Source: Streptomyces sp. CB02261 (lineage in GTDB: Bacteria; Actinomycetota; Actinomycetes; Streptomycetales; Streptomycetaceae). From it: a stretch of DNA of 64,000 nucleotides. The position numbers and the translations under genes are program-made. Positions 25,346-34,027 of this stretch are shown piece after piece. The stretch is from NCBI RefSeq assembly GCF_001905665.1, contig NZ_LIVX01000011.1, forward strand, positions 1 to 64,000, written 5' to 3'. The number at the start of each line of letters is the position of its first letter. Positions within the stretch are counted from its first letter, which is position 1. The notes under the pieces were generated by a model. That model searched no databases, had not been told where the DNA came from, and saw only the letters and a program-made list of their open reading frames with translations.

Positions 25346-25375
25346 TTGACGACGGCAGACCACCGCTGATACACC
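25346..25375 (+). promoter_or_regulatory. Predicted promoter of the oligopeptide ABC operon
   Basis: A -35 TTGACG (25346-25351) with an 18-bp spacer to TACACC (25370-25375); an overlapping reading GATACA gives 16 bp. A second TTGACG lies 11 bp upstream (25335-25340). Transcription would begin about 55 bases before the first gene. Confidence 0.45.
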
Positions 25376-25437
25376 TTCGCTTCACCCACCCTCAGCCCAA
25401 GATCCACGACAGATCCCCCGACGCGAGGTCACGTCCC

Positions 25438-27279
25438 ATGGTCATGGTCACGAAGGCTCCACCCCGCCGCACCCCCGCCCCCCGAGCACTCCGTCTGCTG
25501 CTCGCCTCCGGTGTCACCGCCGTCTCGCTCGTGGCCGTCCCCGGTACCGCCGCCGCCGAGGACGACAAGGCGGCCACCGGGAACACGCTCACCGTCGCCG
25601 TCTCGCAGAGCATCGACTCGCTGAGCCCGTTCCTCGCCCAGAAGCTCACCTCGACGAGCATCCACCGGCTGGCCTATGAGTACCTGACCAACTACGACGC
25701 GAAGGACGCCCGACCCGTCCCGGGCCTGGCGACCGCGTGGAACTCCTCGCCGGACAAGCTGACGTGGACGTACACGATCCGCGAGGACTCGACCTGGTCC
25801 GACGGGAAGCCGGCCACCGCCGAGGACGCGGCCTGGACCTTCAACAAGATGATGACCGACCCGAACGCGGCCACCGCCAACGGCAGCTTCACGGCCAACT
25901 TCGCGCAGGTCACCGCGCCCGACCCGCGGACGCTCGTCATCCGGCTCAAGAAGCCCCAGGCGACGATGACGGCGCTCGACGTGCCGATCGTGCCGAAGCA
26001 CGTCTGGGAGAAGGTGGGCGACTTCTCGAAGTTCAACAACGACAAGCAGTTCCCCATCGTCGGGAACGGCCCCTTCGTCATCACCGACTTCAAGGTCGAC
26101 CAGTACATCAAGCTCAAGCCGAACAAGACGTTCTGGCGGGGCGCGCCGAAGTTCGACGAGCTGGTCTTCAAGTACTACAAGGACGGGGACGCGGCCGTCG
26201 CCGCCCTCCAGAAGGGCGAGGTGTCCTTCGTCCCGAACCTGACGCCCGCCCAGGCCGACGCGCTCAAGACGCAGAAGAACATCAAGGTCAACGACGCCCC
26301 CGGCCGCCGCTTCTTCGCCATCGCCACCAACCCGGGCGCGCGGGCCAAGGACGGGAAGACCTTCGGCAACGGTCACAAGGCGCTGCTCGACCCGGCGGTC
26401 CGCAAGGCGCTCTTCCTCGCCGTCGACCGGACGACCATCGTCGACAAGGTCTTCCAGGGGCACGCCGTCGAGGGCGAGGGCTACATCCCGCCGCGCTTCG
26501 GCTCGTACTTCTGGAAGCCGGAGGCCACCCAGAAGCGGGCCTACGACCCGGCCGGGGCCGCGAAGGTCCTCGACGCGGCCGGCTACCGCAAGAACGCCGA
26601 CGGCAGGCGCGTCGGCAAGGACGGCAAGCCGCTGGACTTCCGCATCCTGTGCCACGCCACCGACCCGAACGACAAGGCGATCGGCAAGTACCTCCAGGAG
26701 TGGTGGGGCAAGCTCGGCATCGGCCTGAAGGTCGAGTGCCTGGACAGCGTCTCCGACCCGTGGGTCAAGGGCGACTACGACCTGGCCTTCGACGGCTGGT
26801 CGGTCAACCCCGACCCGGACTACGTCCTGTCGATCCACACCTGCGGCACGCTCCCGGCGACGCCGAAGGACTCCGGGGCCACGGACAACTTCATCTGCGA
26901 CAAGGAGTTCGACACGCTCTACGCGCAGCAGGCGGTGGAGTACGACGCCGCCAAGCGGGCGGATCTGGTGAAGCGGATGCAGTCCCGGCTGTACGACACG
27001 GGGTACATGAACATCATGGCCTACCCGAACGCCCTGGAGGCGTACCGCACGGACCAGATCGCGTCCATCACGACCATGCCCGAGGCCGCAGGAAACCTGT
27101 GGGGCCAGGACGGCTACTGGAGCTGGTGGTCGGCCGTGCCCGCGACCGGGTCCACCGACTCCGACGGCGGCTCGTCCACCGGGGTGATCGTCGGCGTCGG
27201 CGCCGCCGTGGTGCTCCTGGTCGGCGCCGGCGTCGTCCTCGGTCTGCGCCGCCGCTCCACCGCTGACGACCGCGAGTAG
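25438..27279 (+). CDS. Oligopeptide ABC transporter substrate-binding protein, C-terminally anchored
   Basis: 613-aa family 5 solute-binding protein (DppA/OppA type). Signal peptide about 1-40 ending in TAAA, without a lipobox Cys. Binding domain about 50-555, with the family pattern LTWTYTIREDSTWSDGKPAT near the N-terminus. A Ser/Gly linker and a transmembrane helix (about 580-602) followed by LRRRS anchor it from the C-terminus instead of by a lipid. It is the first gene of a five-gene importer operon; the permease gene starts four bases after its stop. Peptides are the likely substrate; nickel or sugars cannot be excluded. Confidence 0.88.
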   Translation: MVMVTKAPPRRTPAPRALRLLLASGVTAVSLVAVPGTAAAEDDKAATGNTLTVAVSQSIDSLSPFLAQKLTSTSIHRLAYEYLTNYDAKDARPVPGLATAWNSSPDKLTWTYTIREDSTWSDGKPATAEDAAWTFNKMMTDPNAATANGSFTANFAQVTAPDPRTLVIRLKKPQATMTALDVPIVPKHVWEKVGDFSKFNNDKQFPIVGNGPFVITDFKVDQYIKLKPNKTFWRGAPKFDELVFKYYKDGDAAVAALQKGEVSFVPNLTPAQADALKTQKNIKVNDAPGRRFFAIATNPGARAKDGKTFGNGHKALLDPAVRKALFLAVDRTTIVDKVFQGHAVEGEGYIPPRFGSYFWKPEATQKRAYDPAGAAKVLDAAGYRKNADGRRVGKDGKPLDFRILCHATDPNDKAIGKYLQEWWGKLGIGLKVECLDSVSDPWVKGDYDLAFDGWSVNPDPDYVLSIHTCGTLPATPKDSGATDNFICDKEFDTLYAQQAVEYDAAKRADLVKRMQSRLYDTGYMNIMAYPNALEAYRTDQIASITTMPEAAGNLWGQDGYWSWWSAVPATGSTDSDGGSSTGVIVGVGAAVVLLVGAGVVLGLRRRSTADDRE

Positions 27280-27283
27280 GACC

Positions 27284-28345
27284 GTGACGACGGCAAGCAC
27301 CGCCGCCGACGTGCCGCGGGCCGAGAAGGCCCGCGTCACGGACGGCGCACCCCGCACCGGTTCCTCCCTCGGCTATCTCCGTCACGCGGCGGGGAAGCTG
27401 GGCGGCGCGTTCGTCTCGCTCTTCGCCGTGCTGGTCACCAGCTTCTTCCTCTTCCGGATCATCCCCGGTGACCCGGTGAAGGCCATGACGCACGGCGTGC
27501 CCACCTCGGCCGAGCAACTCGCGACTCTCCGACGGCAGTTCGGGCTCGATCTGCCGCTGTGGCAGCAGTTCACCGACTACTGCGCCAAGGCGCTGAGCGG
27601 CGACCTCGGCACCTCGTTCCAGTTCCGCACCCCCGTCGGGGAGCTGATCGCGGAGAAGCTGCCCGCGACGCTGCTGCTCACCGGGGTCGCCGTGGTGATC
27701 TACTCGGCGCTCGGGCTCTGGCTCGGCACCCGCTCGGCCTGGCGCCACGGCGGCCTCGGCGACAAGCTGAACACCGGGATCGCGCTGACCCTGTGGTCGG
27801 TGCCCTCCTTCTGGCTCGGGCTGCTGCTCATCATCGTGTTCTCCGTCGGCATGGGCCCGGTCCCGGGGCTCTTCCCGACCGGCGGCATGGAGTCGGGCAC
27901 CGGCGAGACCGGGCTCGCGTACGTCCTCGACGTCGCCCACCATCTGGTGCTGCCGGTCGTCACGCTCGTGGCGGTCGGCTACGCGCAGACCCTGCTGGTG
28001 ATGCGCTCCTCGCTGCTCGACGAGATGGGCGGCGACTATCTGACCACCGCGCGGGCGAAGGGGCTGCGCGACGACGCCGTCCGGCGCCGCCACGCCGTGC
28101 CGAACGCGCTCCTGCCGACCGTCACGATGATCTTCATCAATCTGGGCCATGTGGCCGCCGGATCGATCCTGGTGGAGACGGTGTTCTCCTGGCCGGGGCT
28201 CGGCGGGCTGTTCTACCAGGCGCTCAGCGTGCCCGACCTGCCGCTCGTGCAGGGCCTGTTCGTGGTCTTCGCCGGAGCGATGATCCTGATGAACCTGATC
28301 GCCGACCTGCTCTATCCGCTGCTCGACCCCCGGGTGGGCCGATGA
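27284..28345 (+). CDS. Oligopeptide ABC transporter permease (OppB/DppB type)
   Basis: 353 aa, six predicted transmembrane helices with the BPD_transp_1 fold. The EAA loop that contacts the ATPase reads DYLTTARAKGLRDDAVRRRH. A 40-residue polar N-terminal extension precedes helix 1 (about 42-63). GTG start. Its end overlaps the next gene by ATGA, so the two permeases should be made in equal amounts. Confidence 0.92.
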   Translation: MTTASTAADVPRAEKARVTDGAPRTGSSLGYLRHAAGKLGGAFVSLFAVLVTSFFLFRIIPGDPVKAMTHGVPTSAEQLATLRRQFGLDLPLWQQFTDYCAKALSGDLGTSFQFRTPVGELIAEKLPATLLLTGVAVVIYSALGLWLGTRSAWRHGGLGDKLNTGIALTLWSVPSFWLGLLLIIVFSVGMGPVPGLFPTGGMESGTGETGLAYVLDVAHHLVLPVVTLVAVGYAQTLLVMRSSLLDEMGGDYLTTARAKGLRDDAVRRRHAVPNALLPTVTMIFINLGHVAAGSILVETVFSWPGLGGLFYQALSVPDLPLVQGLFVVFAGAMILMNLIADLLYPLLDPRVGR

Positions 28346-29253
28346 CCTCTCCGACTCCCGCCGCCTCCGCCTCCTCGCTCGCGTGGCAGCGCCGACGGCA
28401 CACGGCGTCCCGCTTCTGGCGCGGCTACCGCTCCCACCGCGCCGGCCTGTACGGCCTCGCCGGTCTCGCGCTGATCGCCCTGCTCGCCCTCACCGCCCCG
28501 CTGCTCGTCGGCGCCGACGTGCAGTCGGTGACGAAGGCCACCGGGACGGCCCTGGAGGCTCCGAGCGCGGAGTTCCCCCTGGGCACCGACCAGTTCGGGC
28601 GTTCACTGCTCGGCCTGCTGATCTGGGGGGCGCGGATCTCGCTGCTCGTCGGCCTCCTGGCGGCGACCCTCTCGGTCGCCATCGGCACCCTGGTGGGGAT
28701 CGTCGCCGGGCACTACGGCGGCTGGTTCTCGACCGTCGTCATGCGGATCACCGACTGGTTCCTCGTCATGCCGGCCCTGGTCCTCGCGATCGTGCTCGCC
28801 ACCGTCATGTCACGGTCGATGTGGACGGTGATCCTGGCCATCGGCGTGACCTCCTGGCCGACCACCGCCCGCCTGGTGCGGGCCCAGACGATCGCGGTCG
28901 AGTCCCGTCCGTACATCGAGCGGGCCACCGCGCTCGGCGGCGGCCACGGGCACGTCATGACCCGACACGTGCTGCCGAACGTGATGCCGCTGGTGCTCGC
29001 GCAGACCACGCTCGGCATCTCCACCGCCATCCTCACCGAGGCGACCCTCGCCTTCCTCGGGCTCGGCGACCCGACGGTGGTGTCCTGGGGCGGGATGCTC
29101 CAGGACGCGCGCGAGGCGGGCGCGGTCTCCTCCGGGCACTGGTGGTACCTGGCCCCGCCCGGCATCGCCATCGCCCTGGTCGCGCTCGCGTTCACCCTGT
29201 GCGGCCGCGCGGTCGAGTCCGTGCTCAACCCGAAGCTGGGGGTGGGGCGATGA
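28342..29253 (+). CDS. Oligopeptide ABC transporter permease (OppC/DppC type)
   Basis: 303 aa starting at the ATG within the upstream stop (ATGA overlap). The N-terminus matches the OppC_N region (FWRGYRSHRAGLYGLAGLAL), followed by the conserved FPLGTDQFGRSLL and five further helices. The EAA loop is PYIERATALGGGHGHVMTRH. Its stop in turn overlaps the start of the ATPase gene by four bases. An open frame further upstream is an accident of base composition. Confidence 0.92.
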   Translation: MTSPTPAASASSLAWQRRRHTASRFWRGYRSHRAGLYGLAGLALIALLALTAPLLVGADVQSVTKATGTALEAPSAEFPLGTDQFGRSLLGLLIWGARISLLVGLLAATLSVAIGTLVGIVAGHYGGWFSTVVMRITDWFLVMPALVLAIVLATVMSRSMWTVILAIGVTSWPTTARLVRAQTIAVESRPYIERATALGGGHGHVMTRHVLPNVMPLVLAQTTLGISTAILTEATLAFLGLGDPTVVSWGGMLQDAREAGAVSSGHWWYLAPPGIAIALVALAFTLCGRAVESVLNPKLGVGR

Positions 29254-30215
29254 GCCTCCTCGACGTCCGGGACCTGCGGGTGACGTACGGCTCGGGCGTG
29301 AACGCCGTGCCCGCCGTACGCGGGGTCGACCTCACCCTGGAGGCGGGCAGCAAGCTGGGCGTGGCGGGCGAGTCCGGCTGCGGCAAATCCACGCTCGCCC
29401 TCGCGCTGCTGCGGCTCCTTCCGGCCTCGGCGCGGATCGAGGGCCGGATCCTCCTCGACGGCGACGACGTCCTCACCATGACGTGGGGACGGCTGCGGGC
29501 CGTGCGCTGGGCGGGCACCTCGATCGTCTTCCAGGGCGCGATGCACTCGCTCAACGCGGTGCACCGGATCGGGGACCAGGTCGCGGAGCCGTTGCTCGTC
29601 CACGGCCACGCGACCCCCGCGGCCGCCCGCAGGCGGGCCGGGGAACTCCTCGAACACGTCGGGCTGCCCGCCGCCCGGGCGGCCGCCTATCCGCACGAGC
29701 TGTCCGGCGGGCAGCGGCAACGGGTGATGATCGCGATGGCCCTGGCCTGCGACCCGCGGCTGATCGTCGCGGACGAGCCGACGACCGCGCTCGACGTGAT
29801 GATCCAGGCGCAGATCCTGCGGCTGATCGAGCGGCTCGTCGCCGAGCAGTCCATCAGCCTCCTGATGATCAGTCACGACCTGGCGGTCCTCGCCGACACC
29901 TGCGACCGGCTCGCCGTGATGTACGCGGGCCGGATCGTCGAGGAGGGGCCGGCGCGCGCGGTGTACGAGGCCGCGGAGCACCCCTACGGGCGGGCACTGT
30001 CCTCGGCGTTCCCGCGCGTCGGCGACCTCGCGTCCCGGCGGGCGCCGCGCGGACTGCCGGGCGACCCGCCGGACCCGGCGGACCTGCCCGGCGGCTGCAC
30101 CTTCCATCCGCGCTGCCCGGTGGCGGTCGCCGCCTGCGGGGAGCACGACCAGGAACTGCGGGAGGCGGGCACCGGGCACCGGGCCGCCTGCGTCCATGTG
30201 GGGAGTGCGTCATGA
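29250..30215 (+). CDS. Oligopeptide ABC transporter ATP-binding protein (OppD/DppD type)
   Basis: 321 aa. Walker A GESGCGKST (about 39-47), signature LSGGQRQR, Walker B LIVADEP and the switch H in SHDLAVL. The C-terminal oligopeptide-transport domain contains GCTFHPRCPVAVAACGEHD, a Cys cluster common to OppD/DppD proteins. Overlaps both neighbours by four bases. Pairs with the next gene product to form the ATPase heterodimer. Confidence 0.93.
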   Translation: MSLLDVRDLRVTYGSGVNAVPAVRGVDLTLEAGSKLGVAGESGCGKSTLALALLRLLPASARIEGRILLDGDDVLTMTWGRLRAVRWAGTSIVFQGAMHSLNAVHRIGDQVAEPLLVHGHATPAAARRRAGELLEHVGLPAARAAAYPHELSGGQRQRVMIAMALACDPRLIVADEPTTALDVMIQAQILRLIERLVAEQSISLLMISHDLAVLADTCDRLAVMYAGRIVEEGPARAVYEAAEHPYGRALSSAFPRVGDLASRRAPRGLPGDPPDPADLPGGCTFHPRCPVAVAACGEHDQELREAGTGHRAACVHVGSAS

Positions 30216-31213
30216 GTACGGGGACATCCGCGCGGCCGCTGCTGTCGGCCCGCGGCCTTCACGTCACCTTCCCCGGGCGGCGGGGCGCGCCGGTCGCGCG
30301 CGCGGTCGACGGGGTGGACCTCGACATCGGCGCGGGCGAGATCGTGGCCCTCGTCGGGGAGTCGGGCTGCGGCAAGACGACCCTCGCGCGCTCACTGCTC
30401 GGCCTGGTCCGGCCCACGTCGGGGACGGTCGCCTTCGACGGGCAGCCGCTCGGGTACTCCTCCGCGGCCCTCAAGGCCTACCGGAAGCGGGCGCAGCTGG
30501 TCCTCCAGGACCCGAGCGGTTCGCTGAACCCCCGGCACACCGTGTACGACGCGGTGGCGGAGGGGCTGCGGATCCACGGGGTCCACCGGTCGGCGGGCGA
30601 CGAGCGGGACGCGGTCGCCGGGGCCCTCGCACGGGCCGGGCTGCGCCCGCCGGAGCGCTTCTTCCTGCGCTATCCGCACGAGCTGTCCGGCGGCCAGCGG
30701 CAGCGGGTCGTCATCGCGGGGGCGCTGGTCCTGGAGCCCGAACTCATCGTCGCCGACGAGCCGGTGGCCTCCCTCGACGCGTCCGTACGGGGCGAGATCC
30801 TGGCGCTGTTGCTGCGCCTGCGGGACGAACTAGGGCTCTCCGCGCTGGTGGTGACGCACGACCTCGGGCTCGCGTGGAACATCGCGGACCGGGTGGCGGT
30901 GATGTACCTGGGCCGGGTCGTGGAGACGGGCTCGGTCGAGTCCGTACTGACCCGGCCGCAGCACCCGTACACGCGGGCGCTGCTCTCGGTGCTCCCGGAG
31001 TCCGGGGGCGCTCCGGTGGTGCTGACCGGTGAGCCTCCGGACCCGTCCCGCATCCCCGCCGGCTGTCGTTTCCACGTCCGCTGTCAGGTCCTCGCGTCGG
31101 GCGAGGCGACGGCGGTCGCGGACCGCTGCCGGGGCGAGGGGCTGCCGGTCCTCGGTGGTGGCGGGGCGCAGGAGGCGGCCTGCCACTGGGTACGGCGGGA
31201 AGCCGTGGTCTGA
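30212..31213 (+). CDS. Oligopeptide ABC transporter ATP-binding protein (OppF/DppF type)
   Basis: 333 aa, last gene of the importer operon. Walker A GESGCGKTT (about 49-57), signature LSGGQRQR, Walker B LIVADEPVASLD, switch H in THDLGLAW. The C-terminal Cys region is partly degenerate (GCRFHVRCQV, then a more distant DRCRGEG and ACHW) compared with its partner. Convergent with the RTX-like gene, with only a weak hairpin between them. Confidence 0.93.
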   Translation: MSTGTSARPLLSARGLHVTFPGRRGAPVARAVDGVDLDIGAGEIVALVGESGCGKTTLARSLLGLVRPTSGTVAFDGQPLGYSSAALKAYRKRAQLVLQDPSGSLNPRHTVYDAVAEGLRIHGVHRSAGDERDAVAGALARAGLRPPERFFLRYPHELSGGQRQRVVIAGALVLEPELIVADEPVASLDASVRGEILALLLRLRDELGLSALVVTHDLGLAWNIADRVAVMYLGRVVETGSVESVLTRPQHPYTRALLSVLPESGGAPVVLTGEPPDPSRIPAGCRFHVRCQVLASGEATAVADRCRGEGLPVLGGGGAQEAACHWVRREAVV

Positions 31214-31214
31214 G

Positions 31215-31233
31215 CCGCCGGACTCCGCGGCGG
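31215..31233. terminator. Possible short terminator between convergent genes
   Basis: Six-bp stem CCGCCG/CGGCGG (31215-31220 with 31228-31233) just after the importer operon. Weak but well placed. Confidence 0.3.
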
Positions 31234-31274
31234 GCAGGACCGGCGACCGGGCCAGGCCACGTGACCGGGTGGGC

Positions 31275-32624
31275 TCAGCGAGCCGCGGGCGCGGCGACCT
31301 TCCCGGCCGCCGTGTCCGCCGGCTTCGCGGGGTGCTGGACCGCCGTGTCCGCGGGCTTCAGGTGCGTCGCGGGCCGGGTGGGGCGGGCGGCCGAGGGGGT
31401 CTCGGGCTTCGTGAGACGGCCGGCCGAGGGGCTCTCAGGCTTCGTGGGGCGGCCGGCCGAGGGGTTGGAGGGCTCGGGCCTGGTGGGGCGGGCGGCCGAG
31501 GGGTTCTCGGGCTTCGTAAGGCGGCCGGCCGACGGGTCCGCGGGCTTCACGGGGTTCACGGCCTGCTCCGGCGACGGGTCCGCGGGCTTCACGGCGTTCC
31601 CGGCCACCGTGTCCGGCTTCGCGGCCTGCCCTGCCACCGTGTCCGCGGGGTGCGGCGGGCGCCCCGCCGACGGGTCCGTCGGCTTCGCGGCCTGCCCCGC
31701 CGCCGTGTCCGCCGGGTGCGGCGGCTTCGTGGGGTGCCCGGCCGACGGGTCCGTCGGCTTCGTGGGCTTCCCCGTGCCGTCCGTGGGTGGCGTCTTCGGG
31801 AGCTCCTCGCAGGAGCTGATGGACGTGCGGGTGGAGACCGACTTCACCACGCAGGTGTCCTTGCCGACGCCGGCGTCGACGGAACCCCAGTGGGGGCCGA
31901 CGGTCAGGACCGCTCCGTCGGGGCCGCTGATCCGGTCGTCGCCGGGCCCGGCCTGGATGAGGCCGCCGGACTCGGGGCCGAGGCCCGCCGCCTCGATGAC
32001 GTCGGCCTCGCTGCCACCGAGGACCCGGCCGGAGAAGTCGATCGTGCCGACCTTGATCGTGTCGATGCCGTCGTTGCCGGTGACGATGCCACCGCCCCGG
32101 TTGAACCTGCCGGGCGGGCCGGTGACCGAACCGGTGGTGATCTTGTCGTCGCCGTCGTCGCCGTGGACGACCGCGCCGCGCGTCGCGCCGTCGCCGGCGA
32201 CGGTGGCGACCTTGATGATGTCGTTGCCCCGGTTGCCGCGGACCATGCTGGAGGCGTTCTGCGGGACGAGGTGCTTGGCGCGGATGACGTCGTCGCCCTC
32301 GCCTCCCATCACGGCCGAGTCGATGACCAGGCCGCGCACCTCGATCATGTCGTTGCCGTAGCCGCCCCAGACGGTGACGTTCTCCAGGTCGCTGTCGCAG
32401 AAGATGTGGTCGTCGCCGTTGGTGCCGCTCACGATCTCGCCGGGCGGGGCGGACACCCCGTTCACCCAGCACTGGTGCATCGGCACGCGCCCGGCGCGCG
32501 CGGCGGCCTCGGCGGGCGCGCCGGCGAGCGTGGCGGCGGCCGCTCCGGCGAGCAGCGCGGTGAGCGCGGCGGGGCCTCGCAGGGCCTGGTGGCGCCTGCG
32601 GCGGGGCGGTGGCGTGGCGGACAT
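31275..32624 (-). CDS. Secreted RTX-like repeat protein with Pro/Lys-rich tail
   Basis: 449 aa, strong AGGAGAG ribosome site. Signal peptide about 1-41. Residues about 60-240 carry seven or more nonapeptide-like repeats of the calcium-binding RTX pattern (GGYGNDMIEV, GGEGDDVIRA, GNRGNDIIKV, GDDGDDKITT, GNDGIDTIKV, AGPGDDRISG). Residues about 285-449 are a repeat of KPxDPSAGRPTKPE-like units. Four Cys (in HQCWVNG, IFCDSD, DTCVVKS and SSCEEL) could form two disulfides. No lytic or adhesin domain and no LPXTG signal. Probably an exported, calcium-binding wall-associated protein; function unknown. Confidence 0.75.
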   Translation of the reverse strand: MSATPPPRRRRHQALRGPAALTALLAGAAAATLAGAPAEAAARAGRVPMHQCWVNGVSAPPGEIVSGTNGDDHIFCDSDLENVTVWGGYGNDMIEVRGLVIDSAVMGGEGDDVIRAKHLVPQNASSMVRGNRGNDIIKVATVAGDGATRGAVVHGDDGDDKITTGSVTGPPGRFNRGGGIVTGNDGIDTIKVGTIDFSGRVLGGSEADVIEAAGLGPESGGLIQAGPGDDRISGPDGAVLTVGPHWGSVDAGVGKDTCVVKSVSTRTSISSCEELPKTPPTDGTGKPTKPTDPSAGHPTKPPHPADTAAGQAAKPTDPSAGRPPHPADTVAGQAAKPDTVAGNAVKPADPSPEQAVNPVKPADPSAGRLTKPENPSAARPTRPEPSNPSAGRPTKPESPSAGRLTKPETPSAARPTRPATHLKPADTAVQHPAKPADTAAGKVAAPAAR

Positions 32625-32708
32625 GCGGCTCTCCTCTGCTCGGGCGGTTCTGGGGACGCGACGTCCATGGCAAGCGCGGTGCGCGACGGGATCGGCGGTG
32701 GTCGGCGT

Positions 32709-33839
32709 TCAGGCGGCCGTGCGGACCGGCCGGAACGGCGGCGCATAGCCCACGATGCGGCGGGCGCCGAGGCTCGGCTCGGGTGTGAGGGGCGCCCCGG
32801 CCCACCGTCCGACGCACATCTCGGCGGTGATCCCGGGGCCGAAACCGGCGAGGATGCCGCGCGCGCCCTCGGGCTGCCCGCCTTCCTCGAAGAGCCGGCG
32901 GACGGCGTCGAGGACGACGGCGCTGGCGATGTTGCCGTACTCCGTGAGCGTGGCGCGGCTGAACCGGAAGACCTCCGGCGGCACGTCGAGGAAGCGGCTC
33001 AGGTCGTCGAGGATGCGCGGACCGCCGGCGTGGACGATGTAGAAGTCCAGCGCCCCGACGTCCCAGCCGTGCGCGCCCGCGATCTCTCGGAGCGCCGGGG
33101 CCAGGGGTTCCATCGTGGCGGGCACCCGCTTGTCGAGCAGGAAGTGGAAGCCGGTGGCGCGGACGCTGTAGGCGATCCAGTCCTCGGTGTCGGGCACGAG
33201 GTGGGAGCTGTTGCGCTCCAGGGCGATCCCGGTGCCGCCCCGGCCGCGCACCACGGCGGCGGCGACGGCGTCGCCGAACAGGCCGTTGGAGAGCAGCGAG
33301 CCGACGCCGATGTCGGTGGGCTGGTAGCAGAGCGAGCAGAACTCGCAGGCCACGATCAGGACGTTGGCGTCGGGGTACGCCATGCAGAAGTCGTGCGCCC
33401 GGTTGATCGCCGCTCCGCCTGCGGCGCAGCCGAGCTGCGCGATGGGGACCTGGCGGGTGTGGCTGGGGAAGCCCATCGTGTTGATCATCCAGGCGGTCAT
33501 GGAGGGCATCATGAAGCCCGTGCACGACACGTAGACGATCATGTCGATGTCCGCCGGGCGCAGCGCCGCGTTCTCCAGGGCCTCACGGACGACCGCCGGG
33601 ACCCGCGCCTTGGCCTCCGCCTCGTAGCGGAGATTGCGTTCCTCGAAGCCGGGATGCCTCAGGGTCTCCTCGACGGGCTGGACGAGGTGACGGCGGGCCA
33701 CCCCGGTGTTGCTGATCAGGCGGAGCGCCAGGGCCAGTTGGGGATGCCCCTCATGGCGTGAGCGGGCGAGGTCGAGGGTCTCCTCCATCGTGATCACGTG
33801 CTCGGGCACGGACACCGCGGGCTTGCACAAGGTCACCAC
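32709..33839 (-). CDS. rppA: Type III polyketide synthase, 1,3,6,8-tetrahydroxynaphthalene synthase
   Basis: Chalcone-synthase-fold enzyme that condenses five malonyl-CoA units to tetrahydroxynaphthalene, which oxidises to flaviolin. From the GTG at 33839 (AAGGAG eight bases upstream) the protein has 376 aa and its active-site cysteine falls at C138 (AQLGCAAGG), the same number as in S. griseus RppA; this supports the start. His (FYIVHAGGP) and Asn (TEYGNIAS) complete the triad, and the CEFCSLCYQPTDIG block is typical of RppA. It is divergent from a CYP158-like gene, with 188 bp between starts. Confidence 0.93.
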   Translation of the reverse strand: MVTLCKPAVSVPEHVITMEETLDLARSRHEGHPQLALALRLISNTGVARRHLVQPVEETLRHPGFEERNLRYEAEAKARVPAVVREALENAALRPADIDMIVYVSCTGFMMPSMTAWMINTMGFPSHTRQVPIAQLGCAAGGAAINRAHDFCMAYPDANVLIVACEFCSLCYQPTDIGVGSLLSNGLFGDAVAAAVVRGRGGTGIALERNSSHLVPDTEDWIAYSVRATGFHFLLDKRVPATMEPLAPALREIAGAHGWDVGALDFYIVHAGGPRILDDLSRFLDVPPEVFRFSRATLTEYGNIASAVVLDAVRRLFEEGGQPEGARGILAGFGPGITAEMCVGRWAGAPLTPEPSLGARRIVGYAPPFRPVRTAA

Positions 33840-33928
33840 GACACTCGCTCCTTCGTCTCGTTCGTGAGCTGCCGCCCACACTCACCCGATGATCGCGACC
33901 CCGCAACCGCGTACGCGTCCGTATGGCT

Positions 33929-33943
33929 ACCCTGAGTGAGGGT
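33929..33943. promoter_or_regulatory. Palindrome in the rppA-P450 divergent promoter region
   Basis: ACCCT(33929-33933)-five bases-AGGGT(33939-33943). It lies between the two starts, and the left half overlaps a TACCCT that could be a -10 for the P450 gene. Candidate operator; speculative. Confidence 0.3.
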
Positions 33944-34027
33944 CCGAATGGCGGGGGCGTGCTCCGTCCGGGGGGCTGTCGACGGTCGGCGCATCGACGC
34001 CGTCCGCCGCCGGGAACAAGGCACGTC

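Noticed and set aside
21853..25407. Very long reverse frame opposite the EspI-like gene
   Set aside because: Arg/Gly/Leu-rich antisense translation of a Pro-rich gene; the forward frame has a proper ribosome site and a Walker motif.
28383..30215. Longer versions of the importer ATPase and permease genes (upstream in-frame extensions)
   Set aside because: The extensions overlap the preceding gene fully; the ATGA junctions give the natural starts.
31275..32624. RTX-like protein considered as a toxin
   Set aside because: Only calcium-type repeats and a linker tail are present; there is no toxic or lytic domain and no dedicated exporter.
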